In this document: one piece after another, positions 51,801-64,000 of the stretch
How the letters are laid out: the number at the start of each line of letters is the position of its first letter
Numbering within the stretch: the first letter of the stretch is position 1
Source: Archegozetes longisetosus
Lineage: Eukaryota; Arthropoda; Arachnida; Sarcoptiformes; Trhypochthoniidae
Assembly: GCA_018873245.2 (NCBI GenBank)
Contig: JAEMBT020000003.1
Location: forward strand, 6,529,843-6,593,842
Direction of reading: 5' to 3'
Length of the DNA: 64,000 nt
Translations under genes and position numbers: made by a program
Notes under the pieces: model-generated
What the model saw: only the letters and a program-made list of their open reading frames with translations
Databases searched by the model: none
What the model was told of the DNA's origin: nothing

Positions 51801-52817
51801 GATATCAGACCAATAGATGCATTAATCTTTTCTAATGCATTCACATTTTTTTCAGCCATGAAAATTAAGCAATTATTTATAATTGTCTTTGGAGAGTAGA
51901 ATTTGAACCATCCAAGTTACGCTCTCCTAACAAAACACTCTTTCAACTTGTTTTTCGCATACAATTAGTTTATCTTTTCTATTGAACAACTTATTTGATT
52001 TAGTCTGGCTTTAGTACAACTCATACTTCATATAAATATTTGTATTATGACAAACATAGCTTTCAGTTTATCCGGAGATCACTGAGTTGTATAAACAATT
52101 TTATGTATTGTTTTTGTAAGAAATTTAATTTCGTAGTTTCGGTTTTAAGGTAATACAACTCCGTTTACATTTCAAATATAAATCGCATGCAAAGCATTAT
52201 CTTTTAAGCATTAAATCATTTATCTATTGACAGCAGCGCGAGTGAGAGCCCATTACCAATAGGATTTGATTTGTAAGATTAAACTGGCATGACTTGACAT
52301 TTCAATCATACATTGTTAAGTAAAGTTGAAGAGCATGTCTCAAAAATGAAATTGAAGGGAGAGCCAGTAGTAGTCGATTGGGATCTGGTTGGCAGTGCTC
52401 TTCCATTTTAGTGTGAAAAACCACAACTTGTATTTACGATACAAAGACACGATAAAAGCTGGAATTATACGCTCAACAGCAAAATGCTTAAATAATGGAG
52501 AGAATAAAAAGAAAATAATGGCTCAGCAATTACTAAACTATATAGCTGGCCATTGAATAGAAAGCATTATTAAGTTTGTGGTGCATTAAAAAAAAGTAAT
52601 AGACATTGTATACACCGGTTGTATATCCAGTTTTCGCATCTAGTTCACTCTGAAAGTATGGTGAAAGGGGGGGCACGTTCTACTGTCAATCACCAAATCC
52701 ACTGAACGTATATTATAATCATTGGGCGTCTCAACTCATGCATCAGTATTGATGCTATTTTATAACAATGATATCATATTTATTGAATATATAGATAAAA
52801 AACAAAACTAAACTTAC

Positions 52818-53006
52818 CTTTATGTTGAGGGAGAAGATGATATTTCCTAAAGTGAAACTGACGACACCTAATATTGTGTGCACAAGACTGAGCTGTGGGA
52901 CATTTGTGCTATGTTTTGGGTCACAAAAGCAATACCAGCCTCGACTGTCTCTATGATGGCCGCGTTCAGAGCAGAGGAGCACTGCTAAAGATGAACACAT
53001 AGAGGC
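52818..53006 (-). other. Candidate spliced exon of an unknown transcript between mir-10 and Scr
   Basis: On the minus strand CCCATTGCAG precedes 53006 and a consensus donor GTAAGTT follows 52818. The 189-bp segment is exactly 63 codons and open throughout in the frame beginning ASMCSSLAVLLC. It ends in a hydrophobic stretch (LVHTILGVVSFTLGNIIFSL) that could be a membrane segment. Its GC content is higher than the flanks. It could be an exon of an unrecognised gene, an upstream exon of Dfd, or part of the mir-10 primary transcript. No partner exon was identified with confidence. Confidence 0.35.
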
Positions 53007-54015
53007 CTGCAATGGGAGGCGACTATGACTGACTTATGCCATGCCTTACAAATTATGAATTGCATATTAAACTCCACCCATAATTTAGTTAATTTTATTT
53101 AAATTAAGCGATTCCAGTTTTTAAACTAATCATTAGATGAAATGATGGAAAGAAATTGAAGATTAAGTCCTCGTAGTCTTGATTTAGCCAATTTTGGTTA
53201 GTTGTATGAAACACTTTTGCGCGTTTGAGGCAACACTTTATATTGTTTTGATAGCAATAAATTATGTCATGTCAACCTATCCCGTTAAGGCACTGCCCAC
53301 CAAACCATTATGGATTAGATATAACATACAAATACATATATTTATATAAAAATGTTTTGCTCGAAATCTTACTCAATAATAGTGGTAGAGATAAGTCATT
53401 TGTTGGACCATTAGGATTAGAGCCGAAAGAGCTCATGCATTCTTAGGGTCCGCCATAATCTGCGATTGTTTTTTATCTTCACTCCTAATACCGCATGCAA
53501 ACCATCAACTGAGCCAAAAGCCAAGCATTGACGGCATGTGTATTTTGACGCTTGACCCCAACCGTATAAATCAACAAAAATCGAGGTCACTCTAAGGCAG
53601 TGCTTCGACGAGCGGTAGAACAACGACCGCCTTCTCTGACTTTCTTTTGAAAACATGGATGGAGAAGAATATAATACATAATATGCAAAACTGTCAACCG
53701 ATAATCTCTGTCTCGTTCTTTCTCTATGCTTCTGGCACTGTCTCATAATAGTCTCCCTTACAGTTGAAATAAGTCACGTTTTGAGTGAGATTTCGCAACT
53801 AAATTTACATTCGAAGATATATGTGCTTCACTTCAGATCATAAGTTAATTATTGCAATGCATGAGTTGACTAAAAGTACTTACATTACACTTGAGATGAG
53901 ATGAAATTCAGTTTTGAATAGTCTTCTTTATGATTGACTCTCAATATTTTTAGAGTATATGTGCGCTCACTAAAGAATGTATGAAATAAAGACTTTGATA
54001 AATAGCATTCTTGGG

Positions 54016-54279
54016 TTAAACGAAGAGCTTTGGCTTCAAATTTTTCCAACAGGAGTGACAAACATTTGACTGACTTATAAATAGACTCATCACTCTTGAA
54101 AATATGAATGGTTGAGTCGAATACAAACAGGATTTAAATGGTTTTATTGTTTGACGTGTTGAGCACATACTGAAGAACTCACGCCATTGTTGTTTTCTGT
54201 TCTCTTTGCTGGTGACCCGATGGAGCCAGCGATACATACATGGAGAGCAATCTTCATCGATAAATGGCTCGATAGACAA
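54016..54279 (-). other. Complete small open frame (87 codons) of unknown status
   Basis: ATG to stop on the minus strand, starting MSIEPFIDEDCSPC. It contains several Cys and a Trp-rich segment but no recognisable domain. It could be chance, or an exon of the same unknown transcript as 52818-53006. Confidence 0.15.
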
Positions 54280-54856
54280 TTTGCATCATAATATCCGATA
54301 TAATGATATACTAGTCTTTAAATTCATTTTCTCCTATAATAAATGATTGGAATTCAAAAAAATTCAAGTTCATGACCATTTATTTTTTAAGTCGTCCCAA
54401 GATATATAGTCAGCTAAGTCCTTAATTAGCAATGATTATAGTTTTAGTTTTATGAAAAGTTGTCAAATAAAGCATTAATATTTAAAAGCGCATCACTTCG
54501 TGGAGAAGCAGTTGATGTGATAGCCCTTATATATTATACAAAATTCTATTCTCTCTACCATTAATACTTGTGAATCGCAGCGATGTCTTTAATCTGCATA
54601 AATTAATATTCTGGCATTGGCACAATTGAACTCAAGGGAATACTGGCCCCAAAACTAATTAATTTAGTTGCGAAAGTGCATTGAAAAGTTTAGTATGAGT
54701 TTAATAAATTTGTGGTGACTTTAGTTAGACAGATATGCGTTCAAGTAGTGAGAGATAGTGAAATATAGTGAATGGCATTCTTACGGCAGTTTACGCTTCA
54801 ACAATTATAATATTCGTATTAAATAAGGGCGAGCATTATGTAAGGAATGCATTGAA

Positions 54857-54922
54857 ACTCTCTCCATAACACTATTATATTCTCTCCATAACACTGTTAG
54901 ACTCTCTCCACAGCACTATTGA
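54857..54922. repeat. 22-bp tandem repeat, 3 copies
   Basis: Three 22-bp units of ACTCTCTCCATAACACTATT plus two bases. Confidence 0.9.
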
Positions 54923-55056
54923 AAAGAAGATATTTGGAAAAATGTTTGGCTTTTGCCAAAACCACTCCTCTTTTACCTGACAGTCAGATTATAATGGAGT
55001 TTAGAAAATGTTGCAAATCCAAATTGATATGATGTGAATGAATGAATTCTCTAAAT

Positions 55057-55100
55057 AGAGAGAGAGAGAGAGAGAGAGTAAAGCTTCAATTTTCCGCCAT
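55057..55100. promoter_or_regulatory. GAGA tract with adjacent CCGCCAT
   Basis: A 22-bp GA run (55057-55078) is followed 18 bp later by GCCAT (55096-55100) in the context CCGCCATGT, close to the PHO consensus. It lies in the Scr 3' flank. A weak PRE candidate. Confidence 0.25.
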
Positions 55101-56267
55101 GTCATTAATACACTGAAACACTTCTGTTTCTATTAAATCACAATCAAATTGAACGCTTAGCTGAACTTAACGTTTTTTGTCTTTTTTGTTCAGTCAGAGT
55201 AAAGCTAGAAATGAATGGAAAAAGTGTTGAATAATGATTTAGATGTTTTACAATAGAGCACATTATATTAATTTTAACACTAATACAAGAAAAGAAAAAC
55301 AATTAAATGTACTGATTTTGCTGTCAAATCCCTAATTTAGTTAAATCATGTCAAATGTGAAAGAGATCTGAGAGGGTTTTAAATGTATTCTTTGTACAAT
55401 ATTTACATTAGAACACAATTATAAATATGACAATTTTCTTACTTTTAAAACTTATTTTTCAAGGTTCACAACAGCTTTAAGATTGATTAAGATAAACATT
55501 AGAGGGGATCTTAAAGGGGTCTCAGAGAGGAGGAAGAAGAGTGAGAGACCAGTGAGAAATAGAAACATTTACAATTTATCTTCAATGGGACAGTAAGGAA
55601 GGAGGTGTTGAAGGTATTCGAGTTGCAACTGAGCAGAGTCAGCAAAGAGTGGAGGAACTTTGACGAAATTGATGGGTCATTACTGAAAATGTTTACAAAC
55701 TAAGACATTCTCTTTATCTAATATTAATAATACATTGAAAATTTAGTTTCCTTTCACAAAAATGTCTTTTCTCACACACTTTTAAAGCATACATTATTAA
55801 TATTTATAATTTGTTTTATATATATTTATATATATATTAGCGAACCATCACAATGCAACTAATTGTGTTTGTTATGTGTACGTATGAAGTGGTTCAGACT
55901 CTATCACAGAAATAAAATTAATGTATACAAGTATATAATAACAAAACATTACGACCATTCGTATACCTCAATTGACAATTAAATTTTAAACTTATAATTC
56001 AAATTGCCTTCATTTGCTGAGTGGTTTGCCTTCAGGTCATATTACTCTTAGTATGTATATCATACTTAAGTCTTACCGAAACAACTTTAGTTTTTCTGCG
56101 TTATCTTGAGCAATACTGTAATAATAATAGTACAATAATAATGACAATCGTAATTATAATAAATATAATTTACAAAAAAACATCTTAAATCTTAACTAAT
56201 CAATTATTCTAATCTTTTGAGAAATGAAACATATATCAGAATTTTGACTACAAACTTCGAATCTAAC

Positions 56268-56300
56268 AGAATCTGAACAGAATCTGAACAGAATCTGAAG
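56268..56300. repeat. 11-bp tandem repeat, 3 copies
   Basis: Units of CAGAATCTGAA head to tail. Confidence 0.85.
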
Positions 56301-57700
56301 AAAAAGAGAAAATCTAAGTAAAACTAGTAATCAGAAGAATTTGGTAAAACTTAGTATTGTTTTGTGTTTCATAAGACTGATGACACACACCTACTGTCAG
56401 GAACTGATGCCTACACTTGTGTTTGATCTAATGATACATTAATGATGAATATGATGCCAGTAATGATTCACTGGGTTTTTGTTGCCATTAATTTGTTAAT
56501 ACTGTATATAAAATAACTGGGAGTGAAATATACGAGAAGAGTAAAATCAATTATAAAGTTAGTTTGACTGAAAATGACAGGAATATTAGAGAACTGAGGA
56601 ATATTACAGAACTGTACGTGTCATGAGTCGTCAAATAATATTTATACACATTATAATAATAATAGAGAAATAATAACCATTTTTTTCTGTACCTGAGAGC
56701 ACAACTTATGATTTTACATTCAATAATATCCCTTATGTGACACTTAAAATAGAAAAGAAATACTCAGTTAGTTATTAACTTATAACAACTTCATAGCTAT
56801 TATCAGTGTTTTATGTGTCGGACTACCACAGGTATATACTGTATGGTCGCATTGTGTTATGTCATATGATTATGAGTACATATTACAAATTATTAACAAT
56901 GAAATATTTCTTGTATTCAGTTTACACGTATCATAAATGTCCTGAACAGGATTTAGCTTTTGTACTGTACATTCTGTTCCGTAATTATTTGACAATTGCA
57001 CGCCCTAAGTAATTATCAAAAAAAGAGTTAACCAAATTGAAAACGTTATACTTTAAAATGTACATAATTATAATCTGCTACTAGTCTTTCCATAATTTAT
57101 AAAATTGTTTCTTCAAAATCAGTTTTTTTTCAAAATTGATTTAAGCACATAAATGACTGGCCCTTCGACTGAACAAACTTTAGACTAATAATAGTGTCAA
57201 TAGTTTTAATCAATAATGATAGTGATTTGGTCAAAAGGATAATATTTCGAATCGGCTAAGCCTTATGAATTGACTGATGCAGTCGATCTGCAGGATAATC
57301 TGGAAGTTTTAGACCTAAAATGGGATAATTTGCAAGTGTTTAATCTAAAAATGATTGAATAATTGAGTGTAAAATTAAGAGCAAAACTAATATATGCTAA
57401 TCGGATGATCGTATATTCTCATGCGATTCCCGTTTTGTCAATTAAAAAACAGTTATTTATCAGCTATAAAAAGTTCCGACATTACAGATACTGCAATAGC
57501 CTTCAGGGCAAAGACATATTCCTGTTTGATGAAAATGTTTTTCATTATTAACTTCTTAAAAACCAATCATTAAAAGTAATACTAAATTGTTTTATCGATA
57601 TATCAGTAGAAGTTTATCGGTTGATGTGTTGCGTATAATATACTGAATGTTTAAATCATTTGTTTAAATATTTATATTTAAATAATAAGTTCAGTTGAGT

Positions 57701-58028
57701 TCACGCTTTTGTTTCGTGCAAATGATGCAAATGATGGTCGACCGGACCCAGCATTTGAGGTATTTGTGGTGGAACTACAGACTGCATCTTATGCTCTTTC
57801 TTCCATTTCATTCTTCTATTTTGAAACCAAATCTTGATTTGTCTCTCGCTCAGGCATAAGGAATGCGCGATTTCTATTCGTCGTCTTCGTGTTAAATAAC
57901 GATTAAAATGGAATTCTTTTTCCAATTCGAGCGTTTGATATCTTGTATATGAGGTTCGCTGTCTTTTTGTTTCTCCCATTGCATTCACACCATCTGCGAG
58001 AGAGATGAGAATTAGCAGAAATTTAAGA

Positions 58029-58090
<62 letters not shown>

Positions 58091-60220
58091 AAAGGAACAA
58101 ATGAGTAAAAGAGTTAGTAAACGAATGAATGATTAGAGAAAAATAGGAATTACGTAAAGGATATAAGTTGAAAAATAGGAAAGTAAAAATTATAGACTAT
58201 AGTTCATTTATGCGTTCATAATGTATAAGTGCATAATATAATGTCTTTATACACGAGTTAGTTGTTGTCTACCATAAACAAACCATTACTAATGTTCTTA
58301 AGGGGATGATCTCGTCAGCCTATGAGAAAGTGCACGCCAAACATCGTACAGAACCTATCTTGCAAACGTGCACACAATCGTCAAAGTAAAAAATCAGCAG
58401 TGTAGTTAAACTTAAACTTACATAATTATAACATGCATTCGAATTAAGCCTCAAGGATATTAAGACAAAGAGAAAATTACGTTAATGTCAGTTCAGATAG
58501 AAATTAGAAATACTTAGAGACGACAGTCTATAAGAGAAGGACTCAATATGTAGGATTTGAAAAAGCTTTAGATGGCAATGAATCTATTGGGCATATAATT
58601 ATGGCGATATTGAGGAAAATAGTCGCAAAAGGAAAACCAACACATATAATGAGATATGGCTTTTGGCAAATTTAGAGCAAAACGAGAACTCTAACTAAAT
58701 GCCAAATGTTTTGGCTCTTTGTTAGTAACACAAAATATGCAGCTTTTAGTTTTACAACACTCTCATATTCACGACTGTTGGTGTCTTTGTATATAATACT
58801 GGTAAATATGAGTTGTGTTGTGTTTGTGAGTGCGTGAAGGCCTGTCTTTTACTGTCAATATAAATGATATTTGGCATGAATTTTTGGTGCTGACCATCCG
58901 GTACTAGAGCTGCTAAATAGTAACAATAACAGTAGTGATAGCCTGGAGGTCGAAGAATATAAATGAAAAGTTATAGTTGACCACAATAGATAGTATGGCA
59001 GCATGAGAGACATAGTAGAAGATAGGAAAGATGCACAAATGTTATGACTCGAGTTTTGGAGATGAAAACGGTGAAAAATAGTTAAAAGAGGTATTAGAAA
59101 GTGTGTGAGCCCTGTTGAGCACTAGCACCCATATCATACACATATCATTTCGTTACGCTTGATATAATAAAAGCAAGATTGTAAATCAGTCTCGGGCCCT
59201 TTCAGTACCCCCTTTAACTGCCTATTTTATAGCTGGCCATAAAAGTAACTGCTGCTAAAGCCAACTCTTCAGGCAGTAAAATTATGGTAGTTGTTGCAGT
59301 AGTGATAGTAGTGCTCGTTTTATGGCTAATGGGAGGGAAGCCTATGCTTGACAGAGGTGGTACTATCGAAATTTACAACTTCTTCAACAGTGAAAAAGGC
59401 TCTGCGCTCCAGAACTGAGCCTTTTTCCTCTTGATTCTCATCTGGTTTAGTTGTTTAGTTTGTCAGTCATGTTACACAACATGCAATTGGGGAATCACAC
59501 CGAAAAAACAGATTCAACATTGGACTTACTTTGGCCGACGTGTACTTTTCTCATCCATGGATATATATGAGGTGGGTTTCCAGACGGATAATTGCCATTT
59601 TTATTCTGTCCTCCACCATTTGCTCCGTTCCCTTGTGTTGTATTCGTTCCCTGTTGTTGAGCTGTGTTTTGGTTATTAGATTGTACGGCCTGAACGGCCG
59701 AACCACTAGAACCTCTTTGAGAGCCTTGTGGTGGTGTTGCTCGTGGTTCGGGTGACTGTCCATTGCCACCACTAGATGTGCTGAGATCTTGAGGTGATGA
59801 GGCGCTGTCAATCGCGTACTTACAACTTGATGGCGATGTAGGCGTTCGACTCGGAATTATTGCGGCCGAACTGTGATGACTGAGTCGAGACTGGACTACG
59901 GCAGCCGATTGTGAACATGAATTGCTCGAATATGGATGAAGGTCTCTGTGATGTGCTGCTGAAGAAACGTGCGGATGACTGCTATGATGATGACTGCTGT
60001 GATGGTCGCCGTTCTGTTGAAGATATGCCGTATATGCGGGAGACGCCGGCTGAGCGCTGGCCGCAGACACAGCACTATTGGCTGCACTCGCGTAACAATT
60101 ATTATATACTTGTGGTGTATAATAATCTGCTGGTGGCCCCGAAGAAGCTCCGGTCTCAGGACCAGCACGAGGCTGCCCGTAACACGATGTCAAAGAATTT
60201 ACGAACTGATATGAGCTCAT
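57701..60220 (-). CDS. Scr: Sex combs reduced, Hox group 5 homeodomain transcription factor
   Basis: Exon 1 (60220-59530) starts [16 protein letters not shown], the group-5 N-terminal signature. It is Ser/His/Ala-rich and contains the [19 protein letters not shown] Scr octapeptide region before [12 protein letters not shown] (YPWM at 59563-59552). Donor AAA|GTAAGT and acceptor CTCGCAG (both phase 1) join exon 2 (57993-57701), giving [13 protein letters not shown]. The homeodomain is at 57970-57791 ([12 protein letters not shown] ... [14 protein letters not shown]) with a short C-terminal tail. About 327 residues, usual for the family. The intron is 1.5 kb and contains a GA run. The frame is open for 33 more codons 5' of the chosen Met (to 60319), but that part is not Scr-like. 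It specifies labial/first thoracic or equivalent chelicerate leg segments. Recognition-helix residues (Q50, N51) are intact. Within helices 1-2 it reads SLCLSERQ, whereas Scr usually reads ALCLTERQ. Confidence 0.97.
58034..58089. repeat. (GA)n microsatellite in the Scr intron
   Basis: A 56-bp GA run on the plus strand, 40 bp upstream (minus-strand sense) of the Scr exon 2 acceptor. On the transcript it is a CU tract and may serve as an extended polypyrimidine tract. Confidence 0.97.
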
Positions 60221-60372
60221 CTGCTCTCCGGAGTGATTTGTGAAGTAATTCTGCCCAATATTCCACGCAATTTTTGATGAATTATGGCCGATCTGCTCTC
60301 CAGGAAACCTCCGGCACACTTTTAATAGCGCATTACACCAGAAGCAGATGCGTCTCTGCCTTAAAACATATA

Positions 60373-60397
60373 CACGTGATTACCAGCCAACCAATAA
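60373..60397 (-). promoter_or_regulatory. E-box/CCAAT module in the Scr upstream region
   Basis: CACGTGAT (60373-60380), five bases, then GCCAACCAATAA (60386-60397), about 150-177 bp upstream of the Scr ATG. CCAAT is perfect here (NF-Y type). The arrangement repeats that upstream of Dfd. Confidence 0.5.
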
Positions 60398-61710
60398 ACA
60401 GTCAAACATGCATTCGAGTTGCCATAACTTCTTTATGGAACTCTTGACGAATTGGTTGTAGACCACGCTCTCAGCAATGTTTATGTATGACTTTCCAGTT
60501 TTTTACGAATAGCGATTAGGTATTACTATTAGTATTAGTATTAGTACTACCAGAGATACAAACGTCTTATAAATTACTATTATTATTAATAGTATTATTC
60601 TCTTTTAATTCTTTAACTCTTCCAAAACTTTACCTAAACTATTAAGTTGTTATTCAGAAGATGAATATTGAAAGTTATTTTGATTGCTGATAATGATATC
60701 GACGATGATATTGGCGACCAAGTACAATATAATTACTTTGAAGCAATTAGCACAAACAAGGAATAACTTGTTTTCAAGTACAATTCGACTGCAAAAGTCT
60801 TTCCCTTCAAATATGAACAAAAGATTTACACGAGAACAACAAGAATCAAACGAAACAACTTTGATATATGAATATTTAGGATGTATTAGTAGAATAATAT
60901 TTAGCTTTTATAAGTTAGATATTTCTATATACAGCAGAAGTAGAACTTTATAAACTCTAAATTCAATATAAGAATTCAATATACGCTTTCACTGTTTGTA
61001 TATATTTTTTAGGTTTCACAAACCAGCTCCAAATCTGACCTTTCAGTGTGTGGTGAAGATTGGATCTGAGTAGTTCTGATACTTTACGGGATCTGATATT
61101 GTATAACAAGAGTTGCACAACAAACACCTCCCTTCTTAGGTCCTCCTCAACTCCTCAACTTCAACCTAAAATCCGTTGCTTTTTTTGATGTCCCAAACTT
61201 TTTCCCCGATTCTGCTCGTTGTGCCGCCGAATGATACAACAACCACATTATAATTTACCCCCTCCTTTCCCCATTTATATCTGCCAGAAGAGGCTGAAGA
61301 GGCACATGAAGGAATCTTATGCGCTTCTGAGACTGTTTGACAGAGCGCATGGAACAGTTGCATTCAAGACATGATCATCACAACTACCAACAGACCACCA
61401 CTTCTGCCGTTCACCTGATTTGTTGCCGATTCAACGACTTGACCAAAAATATATTCATTCAATGCAATGCTGTGTAAGACTCGAGTCGAGAGTGTTTTTG
61501 TTGGTGTGTGAGAGAGAGACAGAGAGAGAATTAGAGGCAAAGAGAGGAAAACATAGGAGAGAAAGCTATCGAACGATTGACAAGAAGAGAGAGTGAGAGT
61601 CAATGCATAATTAATAATAGAGTAACTTGTATAATGCTATAATGGAGTTACTTTCTAACCATGTGAGACGCTCTTATTCATGCATTTGGCACTTAAGTCG
61701 AGTCACTTCT

Positions 61711-61770
61711 CTCGATACTCTCTCAATACTCTCTTAATACTCTCTTAAATACTCTCTTAAATACTCTCCG
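61711..61770. repeat. 12-13-bp tandem repeat, about 4-5 copies
   Basis: Units of AATACTCTCTTA with one-base length changes. Confidence 0.85.
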
Positions 61771-63020
61771 AATAGTTTCCTTTGATAGTGAGTGAGATTT
61801 GTCTCATATGTATATATATATATATACTTATTTATCATGTATTTGGCTTTCTATTGCTCTGTATCTCTCTATATCTCTCTATATCTCTCTCGTTGCTCTC
61901 TCATACTCTTTTGCAAATTAATGGCATTAGTCAATCTAATTAGTTTTACTACTATTTCTTCTTTTTGTTTTGAACTAATTAGACTCAGGGGTTCAGTTTG
62001 GTGTATATAAAAGTTGATCCATTTTTAGCATAGCTCAGTTGATTTGATGCGATTTTGGTAGATCAGAAAATATTTTTTTGCCACTTTATCATAGCCTGAT
62101 TGCATTTGCAGTGAGTCTTCTTATTTAACTGAAAGTGTTTGATGTGATGTTCACTTAATTTCACTATAGTTGTAGTCATACACTTTCTATTTACTAGTAC
62201 TTTATTTTTACTTACTTTGTTCTTCATCAAAAGTAATAACATTATGTGTGCATTACTTTTACGACGTATTAGACGAGTCTCTTCTGCACAGTTCACAGCA
62301 AGACTCATATGCACTCTAAGCAAGCCTTTTATTAAAAAAACCTTTTCTTTGAAGATTTATGACACTGACCATAGAAGCGCATGCTGTCGGTTCCCACACG
62401 TGCAAATATTTCCAACTCTAAGCCCTACACTGTATAGAGAGATGGCATATATGTGGAAATGGAGTTTTCTCTAACATATTGTTAGAGAGACTGGTATAAC
62501 GTTTTTCAAAACATACTTTTCATTTATGTCCTTATTTCATTTGGTTGACACTAAATTCCTATTGCATGCTATGTATGCCCAAATGACCAAAACTTTTTAT
62601 TTACTATTACTGTCTAACGTTTAGCGTTTAGACACCAAAACAAAGAAACTTCAGTTGACGTGTTTTATGCTTTATTTAATGATACTTACAGGCTAAATAT
62701 CAGCTCTTCTAAAGCATGTGTGGAATGAGTAGAGACGAGCGTAAAAAACGTATGTGTATATGTATCATAAAATTATTTTTCTCCACTGTTTTAAAGCTAA
62801 AAATAGAAGAATGCACTCAATTTTTTGGCGTTTACAATGTTAAGCGTTACAGGGCTGGGGATGGGATATGTTTCTTCTTTCCAATGTTTGCACATTCAGC
62901 TGATAGCAATCGCCTTTTTTGGCGTAAAATTTTCATTCGTATTTTTCTTGCATTTATAAAACAGAAATTCTGTCAAAAATCCATATTTTTAGTCTGTCAT
63001 GAAGTCAGTGGAAGAGAGAT

Positions 63021-63023
<3 letters not shown>

Positions 63024-63057
<34 letters not shown>
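63024..63057. repeat. (GA)n microsatellite
   Basis: GA run of about 34 bp on the plus strand, 2.8 kb upstream of the Scr start. Confidence 0.97.
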
Positions 63058-63060
<3 letters not shown>

Positions 63061-64000
63061 GGTGTTATACGACCATAGTGCTTTCATTGAACAGTTTGAA
63101 ACACATATATGCATCAATATGAGAGATTATAAGGCAATATTCTATATTGTATTAGACTATTTGAATGTGTATGTGTTTGTGATATAGTATAGTATAAAGC
63201 TGACAATTGTGACCATCATTATTATTATTATTGGTCGGGAAAGTGAGTTTAGCGTTCAGTTCACTTTTCCAGTGGTAAAGTCTCTCTCTAAAAGTCTCTC
63301 TCCTAAATATCTGAGTCACATCTGCTATTATGCTTAACTTTGATATGCGCGCGCCATAGCATATACTGTTGAAACTTCTTCTCTGTAAACAACCTTTAGC
63401 TGAAGCTGAAATTCGAAAAATACAAACTAAAAGTTTTTCTAGCGATGATCGTGAGAACAAAAGTGTAGATAGTATGGTTAAGGCTTTGATGTATATGAAA
63501 AAAGTGTAGAAGACGTTAAATTGGAGAAATATAGAAAGATAGGAAAAAAACGCCATTGCCTTTAGTCAACAAACTATAAAACAGACATTGATGAAGGCAC
63601 GAAATGGTTTTCTAGTCATAAATCGATAATTTTTGTAGTAATAATATCAATGTTAGTATTTGTAGTAAAAACAAGATTCTATAATTAATTATGTAACACC
63701 TGTAAATATATTAAAGTTATAACGCTATCGATATCAACATGAAACATACGACATGAATGAGTGCGGTGCCAATAGTGAAATACAAACAGTCTACACACTA
63801 TCAAGTAAATGGTAATATCCCTTGAGAGGAGGATGAATGTGTAATGTAGCATAAAGGGGTGCTCAGCTATTCCTACTCTACTATACTTACTCAAAAACTA
63901 TATCGCACTATACACTATTTGTTACTTCTTATTTATCACCAGCTAGTCTTAATCATTGCCATTTACTTTATATACTTATCTTTTCATGTTTTCTTTTTCT

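Larger units (their letters stand above)
48801..57700. other. Dfd/mir-10 to Scr intergenic DNA
   Basis: About 9 kb. There is no recognised gene. Several minus-strand open segments with more protein-like or GC-richer sequence occur at 50322-50516, 51171-51371, 52818-53006, 53417-53746 and 54016-54279; only 52818-53006 has good splice sites on both sides. A 22-bp repeat (54857-54922) and a GA run (55057-55078) also lie here. The right end must hold the Scr 3' UTR. Confidence 0.45.
60398..64000. other. Scr upstream DNA to window edge
   Basis: About 3.6 kb without recognised coding sequence. It includes a TACTCTCTTAAA-type 12-13-bp repeat (about 61711-61770), short (TA)n at about 61809-61826 and a GA run (63024-63057). 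The next Hox gene expected 5' (ftz or Antp) is not reached. Confidence 0.55.

Noticed and set aside
59531..60243. Plus-strand frames opposite Scr exon 1, and similar ones opposite Dfd exon 1
   Set aside because: Antisense shadows of GC-richer coding exons; there are no independent signals.
60221..60319. 33-residue N-terminal extension of Scr (start at 60319)
   Set aside because: Not similar to any Scr; the conserved [10 protein letters not shown] start fits the family.
62724..62740. GTAGAGACGAGC, 12 bases shared with the reverse complement of miR-993-3p
   Set aside because: No matching 5p arm or hairpin could be seen around it; a 12-base match in 64 kb is weak evidence.
1..64000. Transposase, reverse transcriptase, tRNA or rRNA genes
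   Set aside because: None recognised on either strand by reading; small remnants or divergent copies could have been missed without a search.

Overview
The window is AT-rich animal DNA with short spliceosomal introns (66 bp to about 7.5 kb). It carries part of an arthropod Hox cluster. Two Hox genes are recognisable with certainty, Deformed (Dfd, 43.5-45.1 kb) and Sex combs reduced (Scr, 57.7-60.2 kb). Both are on the minus strand, two-exon, with a YPWM motif in exon 1 and the homeobox in exon 2. The conserved microRNA mir-10 lies between them at 47.9 kb on the same strand, the ancestral bilaterian position. Very short introns in the left-hand genes, low GC and dense (GA)n tracts suggest a small-genome arthropod; a mite or other chelicerate is a guess, not shown.

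Layout, left to right. 1.7-10.1 kb: two minus-strand exons of an unrecognised Ser/Gln-rich protein with a basic N-terminus, separated by a 7.5 kb intron; it continues past the left edge. 11.6-13.25 kb (minus): MCM8-like AAA+ helicase half, with altered Walker A and arginine finger. 13.7-14.7 kb (plus): NDUFB6-like complex I subunit in two exons, possibly nested in an MCM8 intron, since a weak MCM8 N-terminal exon candidate lies beyond it at 15.24-15.43 kb. 16.3-17.8 kb (minus): a complete three-exon MEIOC homologue. 17.8-43.5 kb: a 25 kb stretch without a convincing gene but with several minisatellites; no Hox3, proboscipedia or labial homeobox was seen there. 43.5-64 kb: Dfd, mir-10, Scr and their non-coding DNA.

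How the parts relate. Dfd and Scr keep canonical order and direction, with Scr 5' of Dfd. Their upstream regions share a CACGTGAT / GCCAACCA module, and Dfd also has a textbook Hth + Exd/Hox composite site about 175 bp upstream of its start. (GA)n tracts, two of them next to GCCAT cores, resemble GAGA-factor/PHO Polycomb response elements. To the left of Dfd, where Hox3/pb/lab would be expected, lie the unrelated genes MEIOC, MCM8 and NDUFB6. The cluster is therefore either broken or expanded anterior to Dfd.

Splice sites were assigned by hand from reading phase and GT/AG context. No searches were run.
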